Source: Polychytrium aggregatum (Eukaryota; Chytridiomycota; Chytridiomycetes; Polychytriales). Taken from it: 64,000 bases of DNA. The notes under the pieces are model-generated. The model did no database searches, was not told the origin of the DNA, and worked only from the letters and a program-made list of their open reading frames with translations. Shown piece after piece: positions 32,342 to 45,800 of this stretch. The position numbers were made by a program, and so were the translations under genes. The stretch covers positions 1 to 64,000 of the forward strand of contig NW_026516336.1 of the NCBI RefSeq assembly GCF_025602895.1. Reading direction: 5' to 3'. Position 1 is the stretch's first letter. Every line of letters begins with the position of its first letter.

Positions 32342-34143
32342 ATGACCAAGATCCTCGCGTCCACTGCCGCCGTGGCCACTCTCGTCCTGGGCCTCCTCTC
32401 CGGTGTCCACTCGCACATGTGCATCAAGAACCCTCATCCCCGTGGCTTGCCGGACTCTTATGGTGGCACGGTAGGTGTTCGAGCTGTTTGACTGTCTTGT
32501 CGACCGGCGATGCTCTCATGCCCGTGCTGCATCGAATGCATCGAATGCATCGCCCATAACTCCTCCCGTCCATCATCTCTGACCATGCCTTCGCTGGGAT
32601 CCAGGTCCAACCCTTTGACTACGACATCCTCAGCCCCCTGGATCAGCCCTCGGGTCGTACCTTCCCTTGCCAGGGCAAGCCCACTGGCCCCATCCTGGCC
32701 ACGCTGCAGGCCGGCACCAACTACACGGTCAACATCGGCGGCAACTGGCCCAACCCCGCCACCCACGACGGCGGCCACGTCCAGATCGCCATCTCGTATG
32801 ACCTGTCGCTGAGCTACAGTGAGTACATACCACGCACTGAGTGTGGGATGTGTCTGCTGGGCGGGCCGGGAGGTCGAGACAACGGCTGTGATGCCTTTGG
32901 CAGACCACAAGTCGGTCAACGAGCTGTCACTCACTCGGTTACTTGGTATAACTCAATCATTAACTTGGTTACTCGATTGTTCGCACAGCCGCTTCCAACT
33001 GGGTTGCTGTTTTCACTGCTGCCCATGGCACCTGGGACCCCACTCCCGTCGAAGGTGAGTTCGTTGAGAGCAGCGATTGCTGCTCCAGGCTCTAGTCCAG
33101 GCGAGTTCCGCTCAGGAAGAGGGCTGTCTCCCTCTCCAACAGCCCTTTCCTTCCACTCAATTCCAGCTCCCATTCCATCAGCATCGACCTGATTCCTCTG
33201 GCTCACACTTCCCTCTGGTTTCTTCCACTTCCCGTCTTTCCCTTCACTTCTCCACTGCCACACCGCCTCCTACTTTCCAGCTGGCTACATGTTCACCTTC
33301 ACTGTTCCTCCCACGATCCCGAACTCGGCCCATGCTGTTCTCTCCTGGGTCTGGATCAACGCCATTGGCAACCGTGAGCTCTACAGTAAGTCTACAGCTG
33401 AGGCGTCGATAGGCTGCCAGGCCAGATATGTTGGGCTGTGTTGGTTTGGAGACTTGGGGGGAGGGACTCCATTGCTCCCCTAGCCATCGATACATCAACT
33501 CAATAGTTCTCTCGCTCATCATCAACTCTATCCATCCATATCACCACAACATGAATCCACGAACGCAGCCAACTGTGTCGACGTCAGCATCGTCGGCGGC
33601 TCCAGCAGCTCCTCGGCTACTCTCGTGGGCCCCCAGCTCTTCATTGCCAACTACCCCGGCTACCCGACCATCCCGGAAATGGACCCTGGCGTCGATGATG
33701 GATCCGAGTACCTTTGGGATCGCCCTATCATCTCGATCACTGCGGGCCCGCAGACGGCCACTCCCACCATCGTGACGACCTCGGCTACTCCCACCACTAC
33801 CACCACCACCACCACCACCACCACCACCACGACCACCACTACCACCACCACTCCTAAAACGACCACGACCACCACGACCACCACTCCTAAAACGACCACC
33901 ACCACCACTCCTAAAACGACCACCACCACCACTCCCAAGACCAGCCCCACCACCACCTCCAAGACCACCACGACCACCAGTGCCAGCCCCAGCACCACGG
34001 CCTCGTCCTGCACCCCCGGTGCCTATGCCTGCAGCGCCTCCGGCACCGACATTCTCGTCTGCAACTACAGCAACCAGTTTGTCGTCATTGGTTCCTGCTC
34101 GACCGGATATACGTGCGATCCGGCCACCTTCACGTGCCACTAA
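32342..34143 (+). CDS. Secreted LPMO-like protein with Thr-rich linker and CBM19-like domain (362 aa)
   Basis: Five exons: 32342-32470, 32605-32818, 32989-33054, 33281-33385 and 33569-34143; all junctions GT..AG and in phase. A signal peptide of about 24 residues ends V-H-S, so the mature protein begins with His25 (H-M-C-I-K-N-P-H-P-R-G), as needed for the copper histidine brace of lytic polysaccharide monooxygenases. The core (about 25-225) has F-P-C-Q-G-K, H-D-G-G-H-V-Q-I and W-V-W-I-N-A-I-G-N-R-E-L-Y-T-N-C-V-D, as in AA11/AA16-like or chitin-binding type 4 folds; the exact AA family is not certain. A linker of Thr with Pro/Lys breaks (33796-33945) leads to a C-terminal six-Cys module (C-T-P-G-A-Y-A-C ... 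C-D-P-A-T-F-T-C) like CBM19, which binds chitin. Likely role: oxidative attack on chitin or related polysaccharide outside the cell. Confidence 0.82.
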
Positions 34144-34876
34144 GAGAACAACCAAAGTGGGAACGACGCTGCAGAGGCGGGCGGCGGTGGCGGCAGTGGA
34201 AAGAACGGTGAGGGGGGGGGATATTAACCAGCTCAAAAGCCAAAGGAGGTCGACTGGTTGGGTGGGAGAGCCGGCGAGGGCGGGGGGAAATGCGTGCCCC
34301 CTGACTCTGGAAGTATCGAAAGGGGAGGCTCGAGTCTGAGGTTCGATTCTTGCTTGGAATTTGAATATCGTCACCCTTCACCCGCTCCTCCTGCGCCGTT
34401 GTTATGTAGTTATTCTTTCTTTCTATCTTGTTTCGTTCTATGAATGATGTAATATCAACAAAATACTATTGCCAAGTTGAACTGTGATGGGCGCAAAGCG
34501 AAGCTTGGCGAGGCCCGGTGCTGGATCAGTTGCAATGCAGTGGGAGGCGGCCTCGGAAGCCACGAGCTTTTTCCGAGTCTTCTGATGGGGGGGGGAGCTG
34601 TCAGCGCCCTCAGTCAACAAGAAACCCAGAGACGGCCACCGTGTCTATAATAATCATGGCAATTATTATTATTGTTGGTAACAAAAACATGATGCAGCCA
34701 AAACGGCATCAACAACAGCGACAACAGCAAAGGGCGCAACGGAAGGCATACAGGAAGAAACAAAAGTAGCGATGGAGAAGTGAGAGGGAGGGAGGGAGAG
34801 AGAGTGTGTGTGTGCGCGGAGGTCGTAGAATTCAATAAAGGTAAACACTCTTGATTTGCAACTTTGCTCGTTGCTT
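34144..34876. other. Convergent intergenic region (LPMO-like / cyclin 3' ends)
   Basis: No gene seen. Two G-runs (34212-34218, 34587-34594) and a GAGAGTGTGTG stretch near 34800. Confidence 0.45.
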
Positions 34877-37421
34877 CTATAGAGACGACAGGTTGGTCGG
34901 TATCGGGTAGAACTGTGAGCGATCGACAAGATACCCTGCTGAATGAGGCGTTGTCGCAGTGCCGATGGGTCCGAGGTTGGCGACCCCTGGTACTGTTGAG
35001 GCCGAAACAGGTGTGGAGGCCGAGAAGGAGACTGAAGCCGAGGCGGGCACCTTGCCGCTGTTACTGCTGCCGACCTTGCTACTGCCAATGCTGTTGCTAA
35101 TGCTGCCGCTTCTGCTGCAGCCATTGCCGCCGCTGCGACCACTGTTACCACCGTGGCTGCCGTTGGAGAACCCAGTGCGCTCCAAAAGCGGGAGCGACGG
35201 GTGCTTTCGCAGCGCATGGGGCGGCGCAAATACATCGTGCGAAAACAAGGAAAGCTGGGACGACAGCGGCGTTTGGAAATGAGGCGGGTGAGACGGCTGA
35301 AGCTGTTGTTGTTGCTGTTGTTGTTGTTGCTGTTGTTGGTAGCGAAACTGTTGCTGCTGCTGCTGCTGATGATGGTGTTGTTGTTGTTGTTGTTGTTGTG
35401 AAAGAGGCTGCGAGAGGCTGTGGGACTGCGAGGCAAGCGACTGAGCTGAAAGAGTCTGCGACGGGTGTGGCTGTGGCTGGGTGTGCGAGAAGATGGACGA
35501 GGGCGGGACCAGGCGCTGGGTGTTGATGGTGAGCTGGGTGGGTTTCTGGATCGGCCCAGGCGCGGGTCCAGACGCACGAGTCAGGCCCATCATCAACTCG
35601 GCCTCGGGCTCATAGTCGGGCTGGAGGGACAGGACACGCTGGGTGGTCTCGCACAGTCCGTCGTCCAGTAGCCGTGTGCCCAGATGAATCGGATGGGAGG
35701 AGGGTGCGTGCGACGATGATGCCAGCTGGAAGGGCTGGAGTGGCTGCATCGACTGGGACGGGTGAACAGCAGAGTGGGGTTTGAAGTGCGCTTGTGAGCC
35801 GAGGTGAGAGGGAGGGGTGGGGTATCCATGGAGATCGAGGGCTTGGTTTGCAAGCGACGACAGCGAGTCGACACGAGGCAATGTTTGGTGTTGCTGCTGC
35901 TGTTGGAGCTGTTGGAGCTGTTGCTGCTGTTGCAGGAAGCCTCCGGACTTGAGCATCGGAACCGACGGGCGCTTGTAAATCTGTGGAGGAACATAGCTCG
36001 GGATCTTGTTGGCGAGATTTTGCTGCATGCGCAAAGCCGAGAACGGCGGCTGGGCAGCGTCCAGCGATTGGGCCATTCGGTCCGGGTCAGCCGCCAGGCC
36101 CGGCAGACTGGACAGGCTCGCGTGGCTCGGCAGACTCGACAGGCTGTGCAGGTTCTGCAGGTTGGATAGAGAGGATTGGCTGGATGGATTGGGCAGACTT
36201 GGGAGATTCGAGAGGCTGGACAGGTTGGAGAGGTTGGGCAGATTAGGCAGGTTGGGCAGGCCTGCGAGCGGGGAATGGCCGAGCGAACGGGATCCGCCTG
36301 AATGTAGCTTCGCCTGCAGTGAGTCGATGGATATCGACTGCATCCCGGCCGAGAGAGCGGTGGGGTCGGACGGCGCAAGTTGGCGCTGCAGGCGCCAGAG
36401 CTGTTCCTGGTCCGAAAAGGTGCGCACACAGGACCGGTATTCCTTGAGGGTATCGTCGACAAAGTGGATCCAGACGAGATACTCGTACTCGCTAACAAAG
36501 AGGTCAAAGTGGAGCTGAACCAGGAGCTCCATCTGTTGGTGATGGTGATGGTGATGGTGATGGTGATGGTGATGGTGATGGTGATGGTGATGGTGATGGT
36601 GATGGTGATGGTGATGGTGGATGAGAGCCGGCGGCACGATGTAATTTGTTCCAGCAGCGCGCCAAAATGAGTGGAGGGGAGACAAATCGTCAGCGATACG
36701 GCAGGACAAGATTCGTCAGCGATATGAAAGGACAAGATTCGAAAGCGACCGCATGATCATGTTGGATTGGGACTGTGCCTCCAGCGATGATTGGGCGAGG
36801 AAGAGCGCTGGGCAGATTGGCGATAGCGCCGTCTGGCTAGCCACAGCAGCGGGATATAGCGCCATGCCGCTGGAATACAGTATCGCGCTTCGTCAGACGC
36901 GACCAGAGCCAAAGACATACCTCCATGATGTTGATTTCCTTGAGCGGGATCTTGGAGACCTTGACCCAGGTGCGGTTGGTGTAGGTGTTGTCCATGAGCA
37001 CCTTCATGGAGAGCATGAGGGCACACACGAGCAGGCGACACTCGGAGCCTTCGACGCCCGTGAGGTCGGGGCGGTTCTGCTTGAGGCGGTGGATCAGCTT
37101 GAGGGCCACAAGCACGACCGAAAAGGACAGCCCCGTGTTCTTGAGCAGCGACTCACAAAAGTGCGAAAAGGTCGAGGGCCCCGTCTTGAGGGAGACGACG
37201 GCGGTCTGGAGCGGGAGCGAGTGCCACATCGAGTAGACAAAGGACGACAGGAACTCGGCGAGCTCGGAGGTCAGGGTCGAGGACGAGACAATGGTTTTGC
37301 TCATGGTGAGGGTGGCATGCTGCAGCAGGCCCGACGACGGGGGCGATGGTGGGGTGATGTTGGAGCTGGACAGGGCAGGGTTGATCTTGAGTAGCGACAG
37401 ACACGCGAAATGCTGAGACAT
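34877..37421 (-). CDS. PCL/PHO80-type cyclin with long Gln-rich tail (718 aa)
   Basis: Two exons, 36921-37421 and 34877-36532, joined in phase 0. The cyclin box spans about residues 40-230 across the junction: A-L-K-L-I-H-R-L, M-L-S-M-K-V-L-M-D-N-T-Y-T-N-R-T-W, P-L-K-E-I-N-I-M-E, then L-F-V-S-E-Y-E-Y-L-V-W. This D-N-x-Y-x-N-x-x-W ... K-E-I-N-x-M-E pattern is typical of fungal Pho85-cyclin-like proteins, which activate a CDK that links nutrients or morphology to the cell cycle. The remaining ~480 residues are low-complexity, with poly-Gln, Ser, His and N-L-x-N-L-S repeats, probably disordered. The 388-bp intron contains a (GATGGT)n run next to its acceptor; translated through, it would give a false poly-His stretch. 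Confidence 0.82.
36538..36618. repeat. (GATGGT)n hexanucleotide repeat in the cyclin intron
   Basis: About 13 units directly beside the 3' splice site (CAACAG) of the minus-strand cyclin intron. Length change here could alter splicing. Confidence 0.9.
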
Positions 37422-38127
37422 GGCGGCGGCGGTGGATGCGGCTGGTGGACGACGGTGTCGCTGGTGGACGTGCAGATCCTCTTGGGCGTGGATCGGCTTT
37501 GATGATCGATAGTGAGAGATGCTATCGCTCGTTGATCTAGAGTCTCTAGGCAGTTGATACAGTTTCTGGGACGAGAGCGCCGTCGCCAGAATAGATTTGC
37601 AGACAGGTGTTTGAGATCGATGCCACCGTGGACGAGCCGACGAAGACGGTTGTTTCCGAGGTAATCAGCGAGCGGGAGCGTCGAAGAACAAGACACGCTC
37701 GAGTCGAATGATCGTTGCAGGAATGAACACGCCCGAGATGGTTCTGCCCTAGATACAGAGATAGAAGCCGTCTTCGGTGCCGATCTTTGTGGCGGAAGAG
37801 ACAGAAACAGCGGACGACGGAAAGGAAAGCCAAGCAAGGCGCCACAGGGATGCAGCGAAGCAGACCGATACAGGAAGCGCCAGGAACGCAGCGAGCCAGA
37901 AGAGGAGGGGGATCCCGCCGGACTTGCGACGGACGCTGCGAGGAGCGCTGCGGGGAGCGGACAAGACGGGTCAAGGCCGATGGCGACGGTGCGTCCGGGC
38001 GTGGGATGGAATGGACAGCCGGAGCTTGAGCGGCGCTGTTGGTGCGGGGGGGGGGTAAAGGCGATTCGGCGATGCGAAAGCCGATTCGATTGTAGAAGTC
38101 GACAGGAGTGTCTTGACTCTGCGGTAC

Positions 38128-38225
38128 AGTCCGATGCAATACGGCTGGTGCAATACGGGCCGATGCAATACGGGCTGGTGCAATACGGGTCTGATGCGAT
38201 TCGGGTCGATGCGATTCGGGTCGAT
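38128..38225. repeat. GATGCAATACGGGCTGGT-type tandem repeat
   Basis: About six degenerate 14-18 bp units (CAATACGGG... then GCGATTCGGGTC...). Confidence 0.75.
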
Positions 38226-38554
38226 ACGCCGATGCGGTGTGTGGGATGTCCAAACGAGTTGCCTGGGCTCTTGGACGAGCAAGCAGCTCGGGCCGGACAA
38301 CGGTGGTGAGTTGTGCAGCCGCTCAGTGCGGTGTCTCGCTACGGAGGAGAGTCGGCCGAGTCGAGCGGGGACGAGGGCCGATAAGCCCGGAATGCAAGAT
38401 GGGGGCGAAGAACAGGACCAGCCAAGGCCGACCGAAATAGCAACGGGGCCAAGACGGGCAGAGACTGTGCGGGGGACAACGGCGCAAAGGACCGCGGCAA
38501 GGCGGGCGAGCGCAAGGTGGTATTCATGGTAGTGATAGATTGATATTGATGGAT

Positions 38555-38650
38555 CGGTGGTAATATTGTTGTTAATCTTGTTGTTAATATTATTGGTATT
38601 GGCATTGATTGGTATTGGTATTGGTATTGGTAGTTTTAGTATCGGTGTTG
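38555..38650. repeat. TATTGG/TTGTTAATAT simple repeat
   Basis: AT-rich stretch with 6-bp GGTATT units, unlike the GC-rich surroundings. Confidence 0.7.
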
Positions 38651-39831
38651 ATATTGACGGTATTGGTGTTGATGGCGCTCCTGTCAAGTCAATGCCGATG
38701 TCCAATGCAGCGTTTGAGCCAGTGCATCGCCGCCACTGTCTGTGTGGCTGCAGACAGCTGCGAGACAGAAGTAATCAGCGACAACAACCACACCCACAGC
38801 CACAGTGATCACAATGACCACAGCAGTGTACGTGTGCGACACTGTAGGTGACACAGGCGCATCGCACAGTCACAGTGGCTGTTCTGCACGGCCGTGTCGG
38901 GCAACAAGCGTCGGTCCGTCGTCTCGGCCCACTCGGCACACCGTCTCGTTAAGAGAGCCACTGTCGATGCAGCCATTTGTTCATGCTGCGATGCATCGCC
39001 CGGCATGGCCAAACCGTCTATCGTCCGGGCTGCAGTGGCTCTCGCTGGCATGGCCCACGCTGCATCTCTCCTGTTTCTGCCCACAGCCCACAGCTCCACC
39101 AGGTCTTGTCGTATCGTGCGCTCGTGCGCCGACAAGAGTGTGCTGCCTTCGTGGGGGGGGGAGGAGAGAGAAGAGTCGCGCTTCTCGTCAACCCGATGCC
39201 AGCGCAGCCGCTTTGGCCTTTCCGCCCACAAAGACCCCTGCGGGAGAGTTGCCCTCGGAAGCAAGGCAGAGCGTCGCACGCCGCCTGGGTCATGCTGGTC
39301 ACCGCGGAGGGGCCACTTGCTTGTTTCGGCCTGCTGTTTGCATCCATCAAAGCTCAGCCCGGCCTGTCCACGGACATGGTTCCTTTGCGTGCCGCGTCGT
39401 TGCTGCGGATGCTGTGCTGTGGCATCGTTGTCGGCATTGTTGTCGACATCGTTGATTGCGTCCCACAGCGTTTCACAGCATCTAACAGCGTCCCACTCCA
39501 TCTCACTGCGTCCCACAGTGTTTCACAGCATCTTTCAACATGCCCCCCCCGTCGCCGTCGCACCCACGGCACAGGCCGCAGCGTCGCCGGTTGTCAGTGC
39601 TTCCAAAGCGCTTGTTGGTCCCGTTTTGGGCTTGGGCCACTTCCCCTTGCTGGCTGTCCACGACATCAGCCCGGCCAGATGGGTCCGTGTTGAAGGGTGG
39701 TCGCCGTCACGCAGAGGACATTCCCACACCACATGGCCCCTGCGCAATGACCCCCCGCGCCGCAATACAACCCCGGGCACAAGGTTGGCGAGCGCTGGTA
39801 CAACGCCGCAGGATCTATGGTGCCAGTGCCC

Positions 39832-42800
39832 TCAGTACAGCAGCCCGTCCAAGTATGCCAGGATGCTGAGAGCATAGCGATCTTCGAGCTCGAGTCCCCA
39901 GCAGTTCACTTCTTCATCCAGGATCCGGATCGTCGAGACATTCATCGTCGTGTGAACTTCGACATAGGGCTGCTGGCTGATGCTCATCACGACGCCGCGA
40001 CTGCCGTCCTGAATGCCGCGGTCCCCCGTCCCAGAGTCGTGAGTATTGGTTGGCTCGATGGCCGCGTACAGAGATGCATTCGTTGACAAACCCGCCTGCC
40101 AAATGGCCTGCTCTCTGGCGATCGCCAGAGGGTATAGTCTCACCTTGGTTTGCAGCATGAAGGTGTTGGGGGCATACGGCAGCATATAGACACTGCAGCC
40201 GCGGCCGAGCTCCTGGATGGTGCTGCTGTCTTCGTCGGAGCGCTGGATCGATATGCTCCTCTGGATCGGTTGTCAAGGCCCATGTTTGGTCGTTAGCATC
40301 CCAGCGCACTGGCAGTGAGGACGACAAGGGCCCTCCGATCCGAGCCACTCGAACAAATCGTGTCCATGTCCAAGCTCGACACCACCGGCAAGATGCATGC
40401 GGACTGCAGAGTGCACACCCAAGCTCCTGCGACCTACGCATGCCACATATCGGATCGTCTCGTGCATGATCCCGTTGTCCTGGGTCGGGTTGAATGAGTC
40501 CGCAAGTTCGCCGGCGCTGCCCAGATTCAGGTCCAAGACGTTCTTGCGGTCCTTCTCGACCTCTGCCAGGTCAAAGTTGCTGCCCTTGGTGTTGAGATAC
40601 AGCATGATCTTGGAGTTGGACGACCGGTTGCCGAGCCCCAGGATCGTCAGGATCAGCGGGATCGCCACACACAGCAGGATCGCCAGCGGGATCCAGACCA
40701 CCACGACGATGTACAAGATGTACCGCGCCCTGTACTGCAGAAAGTTGGTCCATTTGAATCCAAAAACGATGGCTCCGACGAGGAGGGCGTTGCTGGAAAG
40801 CAGCGCGAGGGATCCATTCGATTGTGGGTGGTGGCCAGCCCGAGTCGGGTTAGTGCAGAGTCGGGTTAGTGCAGAGTCGGGTGCTGCATCCACAATCGCA
40901 TGGCCGTCGTCCTCGGCATCACCACCATAGCCGTTACCATCCAGTCTCCACATCACAGCTATATGAGCATCCTGGGCGCTGATGACCTGGGGGGACCGGG
41001 CTGGTGACGATGCGACTCTTCTGCCACATACCTGATGCACATGAACATCAGCCAGTTCTCGTTCTGGACAGACCGCGATTCAAGTATCAAACATCCGGAT
41101 TGCAATCGAGTTGGCCATCGTGAGGTGCCGAGCAGTATGGCGCCGTAAAGCCCCAATGGCCACAATTGTGAGCAGACAATCCGTGGACACCGATTGCCAT
41201 CCATCCAGAGAGATCCACAGACAAGCGGCAATGTCGCCACGAACATACATGATTACAATTGGTCAGCACCCGTCAGTTGGCCCTCTCGCGGGCTGTCATC
41301 CCGCTGAGTCGGATACCTTGCCAGCCGCGGCATCGTCGGCACCAGATCACCAGTGGCCCGCATGGTCCCTGTGCCTGTCCGGTCTCATGGCCCCAATTAG
41401 GCCACGACAGCCGCCTCAAAGACCCACATTCAGTTGCTTCTCTTCTCTCTTCCGCTGCCTCCGCACTTCTCACCAAGGGTATCTTGGTGTTGTTGAGCTG
41501 CTGGGTCAGTCGATATTCGGCGTAAAGGAGACAGAGAATGTTGAACACCACCAATCCGATCGGAAGGACACCTGAGCCGGACGGAGCACATGTTGTGTAG
41601 TACTGGAAGTCGTTGATCCGGACAAGGACAGGGACGAGCAGGAAGCGGAGGGCGACGACCGAGCATATTGTCTGGTGGCCAAGCAGCCAAGCGAGATCGG
41701 TGAGTGCGTGAGCGGGGTTAGTGGGACTGGAGGCGATTGCCCATGCTGGTAGTTGCAGTGAGTGACCGCACTGGGCCGGGAGTTCACCCACCATGTTGAT
41801 CGACAAAATCGTCAACTGGCTGAAGATAATAGAGCTCGTCGACAGTGATGAGCGAGCATGGAACCTCGTTGGAGCATAAGCCCAATAGTCTGATCGAACG
41901 ACCGCCACCGTTAGCAACCCTCGAACAGCTCCACCCAGGAAGTAAGTCGATCGCGCGGCTCTGCGGCTTCAGCGACGACCACGAGGCCCTCATCTTCTCG
42001 CATTTTTCCCCGCGCCATCACACCGTCCACTTACGATGGGCCTTGGCGACGACCGAGCTGCGTTGTGGACGTCATGAATCAGCGAAATGGAGGCAGGTCT
42101 GAGATGAGCAGGGCACGATCGTTCGCATTCATCTGACCGAGAGGACATGGCAGAGCGACTCACCTGATGACAAGCCCGCACCCGGCCGCCTGCATGAACT
42201 CAATGATCGTACAGTCGCTCTGGTCCGGGGGTGACTTCATCGCAAACAACATCGATCCATGAACCACGCAAGTTCCGAGCGCCACTGGTCGCCCACCACC
42301 GGAAACAAGATGCGAGGCTCAGCAAGTTAGAGGCGTGATGGCAAGAATGGCAAGAATGACCGTTGATACATGGTCCGGAATCGCAGAGGAAGCGATGATC
42401 ACTTTCGATAATCTCGCCGGCGGACACAAGCGCCTCTCACCTGAGATGTAGAACCATGGGTTTCCAAACATGGTCGCAGGCTGGTCCCGCATCAGGACCA
42501 CAAAGGCCGCAAAGCTGAGAGACGCGATCATCAGACAGACAGCAACGACTTTTGTTATCAAGCGCTGTGTGGCGTTGAATCCTTGGTCAATGCTCGGCGG
42601 AAAGTCAGTGGGAATCGGAAGTGACGCTGTTGTTTGAGCGAAAGAGTGGATTGTAGTGGATTGTAGTGGATCATAGTGAAAATACATCCAAAGGCGTCGA
42701 TTCAGCGAAGGCATATCGAGGGGACATAGTAATGTAGCGGGAATGAGTGCGGTGCTTCAGGATCGATACGCTTCGAAAGACTTGGTATTGGACTCTCCGC

Positions 42801-45800
42801 AAGCCACATTGTCGTTGACAGCGTATGTCCTCTCGGTGCCCCTCCCCCGGGCCAGCCAGCCAGCCAGCCAGCCAGTCAGATGTTCCTCACCCGATCCATT
42901 GAAGAACGGGTTTTCTCCTATGATCCATGATCGGCTTGGCCAGGAAATGTTCGTAGGACTTTCGTATTGAATGAACCGGTATCTGTTTGAGTTGGGTTGG
43001 TTGGCGGGGTCTGGATTCTGCCAGAGCCGTGTTTTGGGTGTAGTTGTGTGTATTTGTGTTTGCGGATGGAGTTGAAAGGGAGAGGAAAGCGGAGGATCCA
43101 GAGCATTCATTGTCGGCAACAGATCGGATTTCATGCGACCCCATCGTGAGGCATGGTGCAGCTTCACTCAAGCGACAGGCGCAGCGTTTGGTCCAATCGC
43201 CCATCCATCCTCGAGACACCTTACATAGGAGACATCGACCATTCTGAGGGCGATATCGACAAGTATGCATCAGCATCTTGACGCGATGCACTTTGCAATG
43301 GCCCCGTTGCGTCCTTCCACTTACATGGATTCCTTTCGTCCAAACGAATCAAAGGTGAACTGCCCAGCCGATCATGCCGTTTGAGTAGCGCATAGCGACG
43401 AAGGATCCCGTGGGAGAGATCTGGATGTTTAGTTATCTGGTCCGAATATGCAGCTATGCTTCACGCTCATTGGCGCAGGCATGGAGGTGGGGTGAGGCCA
43501 AAATTTTGGTTGACATACATTGCCGAGGGCGCCTTGATGCAGCGTCGAGAAGATATCAGGAGTCATGAGGTAGCCCAGGTCGTTGTCAAGCAGGTCCTGG
43601 GCCTGGCTCTGGGGATACACCTGGAGGAGCTGAAGATCGGATCGCAGGGTACCACAAATGACCCAAGACAACCGAGACGGGATGGTGTCAGAGCCAGCTG
43701 ATGGACACTGGCTATACTGAACACCGCTCCCATTTTCTATCTTTCGTTATTATGCTCGTGGCGATTCCCCTCCCCCTGCCAAGGACCAAAATCGCTGTGG
43801 CAGTCTTCCGGGCTCTTTACGTACCTTGGCCAGGCCATATACGAGAATCGATATCGTCTCCCACGCTGCCCTGGAAAATGAAATCAGGGTCCAGAAATAC
43901 AGTTACTACTCAGGTTTCGTGTGCGCTGTCATCGTCACCAGACCTCGCATACGCTGCATCAATTGTGCGACCAGCATAATCGCATCGATTTTCGCACTTC
44001 CACTTCCACTGCCACTGCCATTGTCACTCTCACTCCCACTCTGTGATGATACTCACACGAGATAAAACTTTTGAGGCATGCTTTCGGTAACCGGCTCGCC
44101 AAATGAACGCTCGTAAAGATTGGTGAAGAGCTTGTAGTCCTGGGCGGTCTGCACGACCGAGGGTCGGGTTCTGTTCATGGTCGGCATTTGGGATTGAGTG
44201 GCAAAGGCGGGTGACCTGTCAGATAAGCATGCGCGCATCCACGGACAGAATCACAACGCATTTGCTTTTTCTCGGCATATTGGTGTATAACGCTGGCACA
44301 GTCATACTGAGCGACGTGCAAAGAGATAACCCCCCCCCGTGACAGACATGGAGAAGGCCGGCGCAAAGGTTGTGTTTGCGGGAAAGTTGATGTTGAGATT
44401 GGCTTGCAGCTCTTGGAGGGTGTAGGTCCCATCAGACAGCCACCTCACCGCGGTAATGGGATCGGTGTTAGTCGATACTGGCAAGCGACAGTGAATCGAG
44501 GGCGTGCGAGACACTTACCACAGATAGTCCATGGTGGTCAAGTTGTAGCCGCTATCGTGGAACACGATATCAATCTCTGACAACAGACTTGCCATCGGTA
44601 TGGTATCAGGCTACAAACAGAACCCCACCTGGCCTGTAAAGCCAAGCACACCGCAGAAATAGAGTCAGTACATTTCGATCGCTCCATCGGCACGGTTCGA
44701 TAGCTATGCTTACCTTGGCATACAACGGCGCCATGTCATCCACATGTCCAAAGCTGAGTTTTGGTATCAAACCCCGAGGGGGCCGTCAGTATGGCTCAAG
44801 TCAAGCCCAACACACTCGATTTCAGCCCATGAGTTTCCAAAGGTTCTTCGAGCAGGCTGACTCCCTGTACCTACACCAACACGATCTTGACCTGGGATGT
44901 AATGATTTTCTTGCAAGCAATGTCGAGCCCCTCCGGCGTCGAGACAAACTGATGATACAGGCGGATTTGGATTCCGAGCATGTCCGCTCGTATTATGAAC
45001 CCATCCGCGAGCTCGCTCGAGTATGAACCAAGTGACGGGTCCTGTCCGAAGGATAATGCGTCAGCATCAAGACTGGCGACTCGCCTCGACATGGTGTGGG
45101 CTTGGCCGCCTTACCGTCACCAGGACTGCGACCTGTCAAAGTATTTATCCCTCTCCCAGCAAATTAGTATCACATGTAATGACTCTCCGAGAAGCATTCC
45201 GCAGCGAGGAAGGAAGGAGGGAAGGAGGGAAGGAGGGAAGGAGGGAAGGAGGGAAGGAGGGAAGGAGGGAAGGAGGGAAGGAGCACCCACGTTCTTCCAT
45301 CCCATGCTCAATATCCAGTCCGCGATCGCTGTGGATGTTTTCGGTTTGAGGGGCGTGGTGTTGCTGTCAGTGTACAAGCATACAGCTTCCTCGGAGGTAT
45401 TTTACGACTTGCCAATGATGCCGGGGGATGTTTCTGGACTGCTTGCATCTGCATCAAGTATACCAGGAGCCACATCTCTGAAAGAGGTCGACATAACGGC
45501 GTTACATCACACACGCTCGTTACCATTCATCTCAAGGCCGTCCCGTGAGGCTATGACCCAGGCCACGGCCCTGTGTGGTCTCAGTTGCCATGAGAGGCAG
45601 AAACGGGGCAGCCATCGTTCGCAGCATAGTAACTTACATGAGGTCGGGTGTCATTCTTCATGAAGCAACCAGGCGTGATATTGTCGCAGAGAAGTCCACA
45701 CATTCGACAAAAGTTAGAGTGCGGTTTCCAAACCAACAATGATCTGGATATGCCGCCAAATCCGCAGACCCCCAGCTCGTATCCCCGACTTGCGCCTTGT

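Larger units (their letters stand above)
37422..39831. other. Intergenic: cyclin promoter side, no gene recognised
   Basis: 2.4 kb. Contains the repeats at 38128-38225 and 38555-38650, a G-run at 38045-38054 and CACAGCGTTTCACAGCATC-type repeats at 39465-39540. Frames up to 327 codons overlap on both strands without motifs. Confidence 0.35.

Noticed and set aside
36533-36709. N-terminal extension with a poly-His run on the cyclin second exon
   Set aside because: It is intron: the cyclin box continues only when exon 36921-37421 is joined at 36532.
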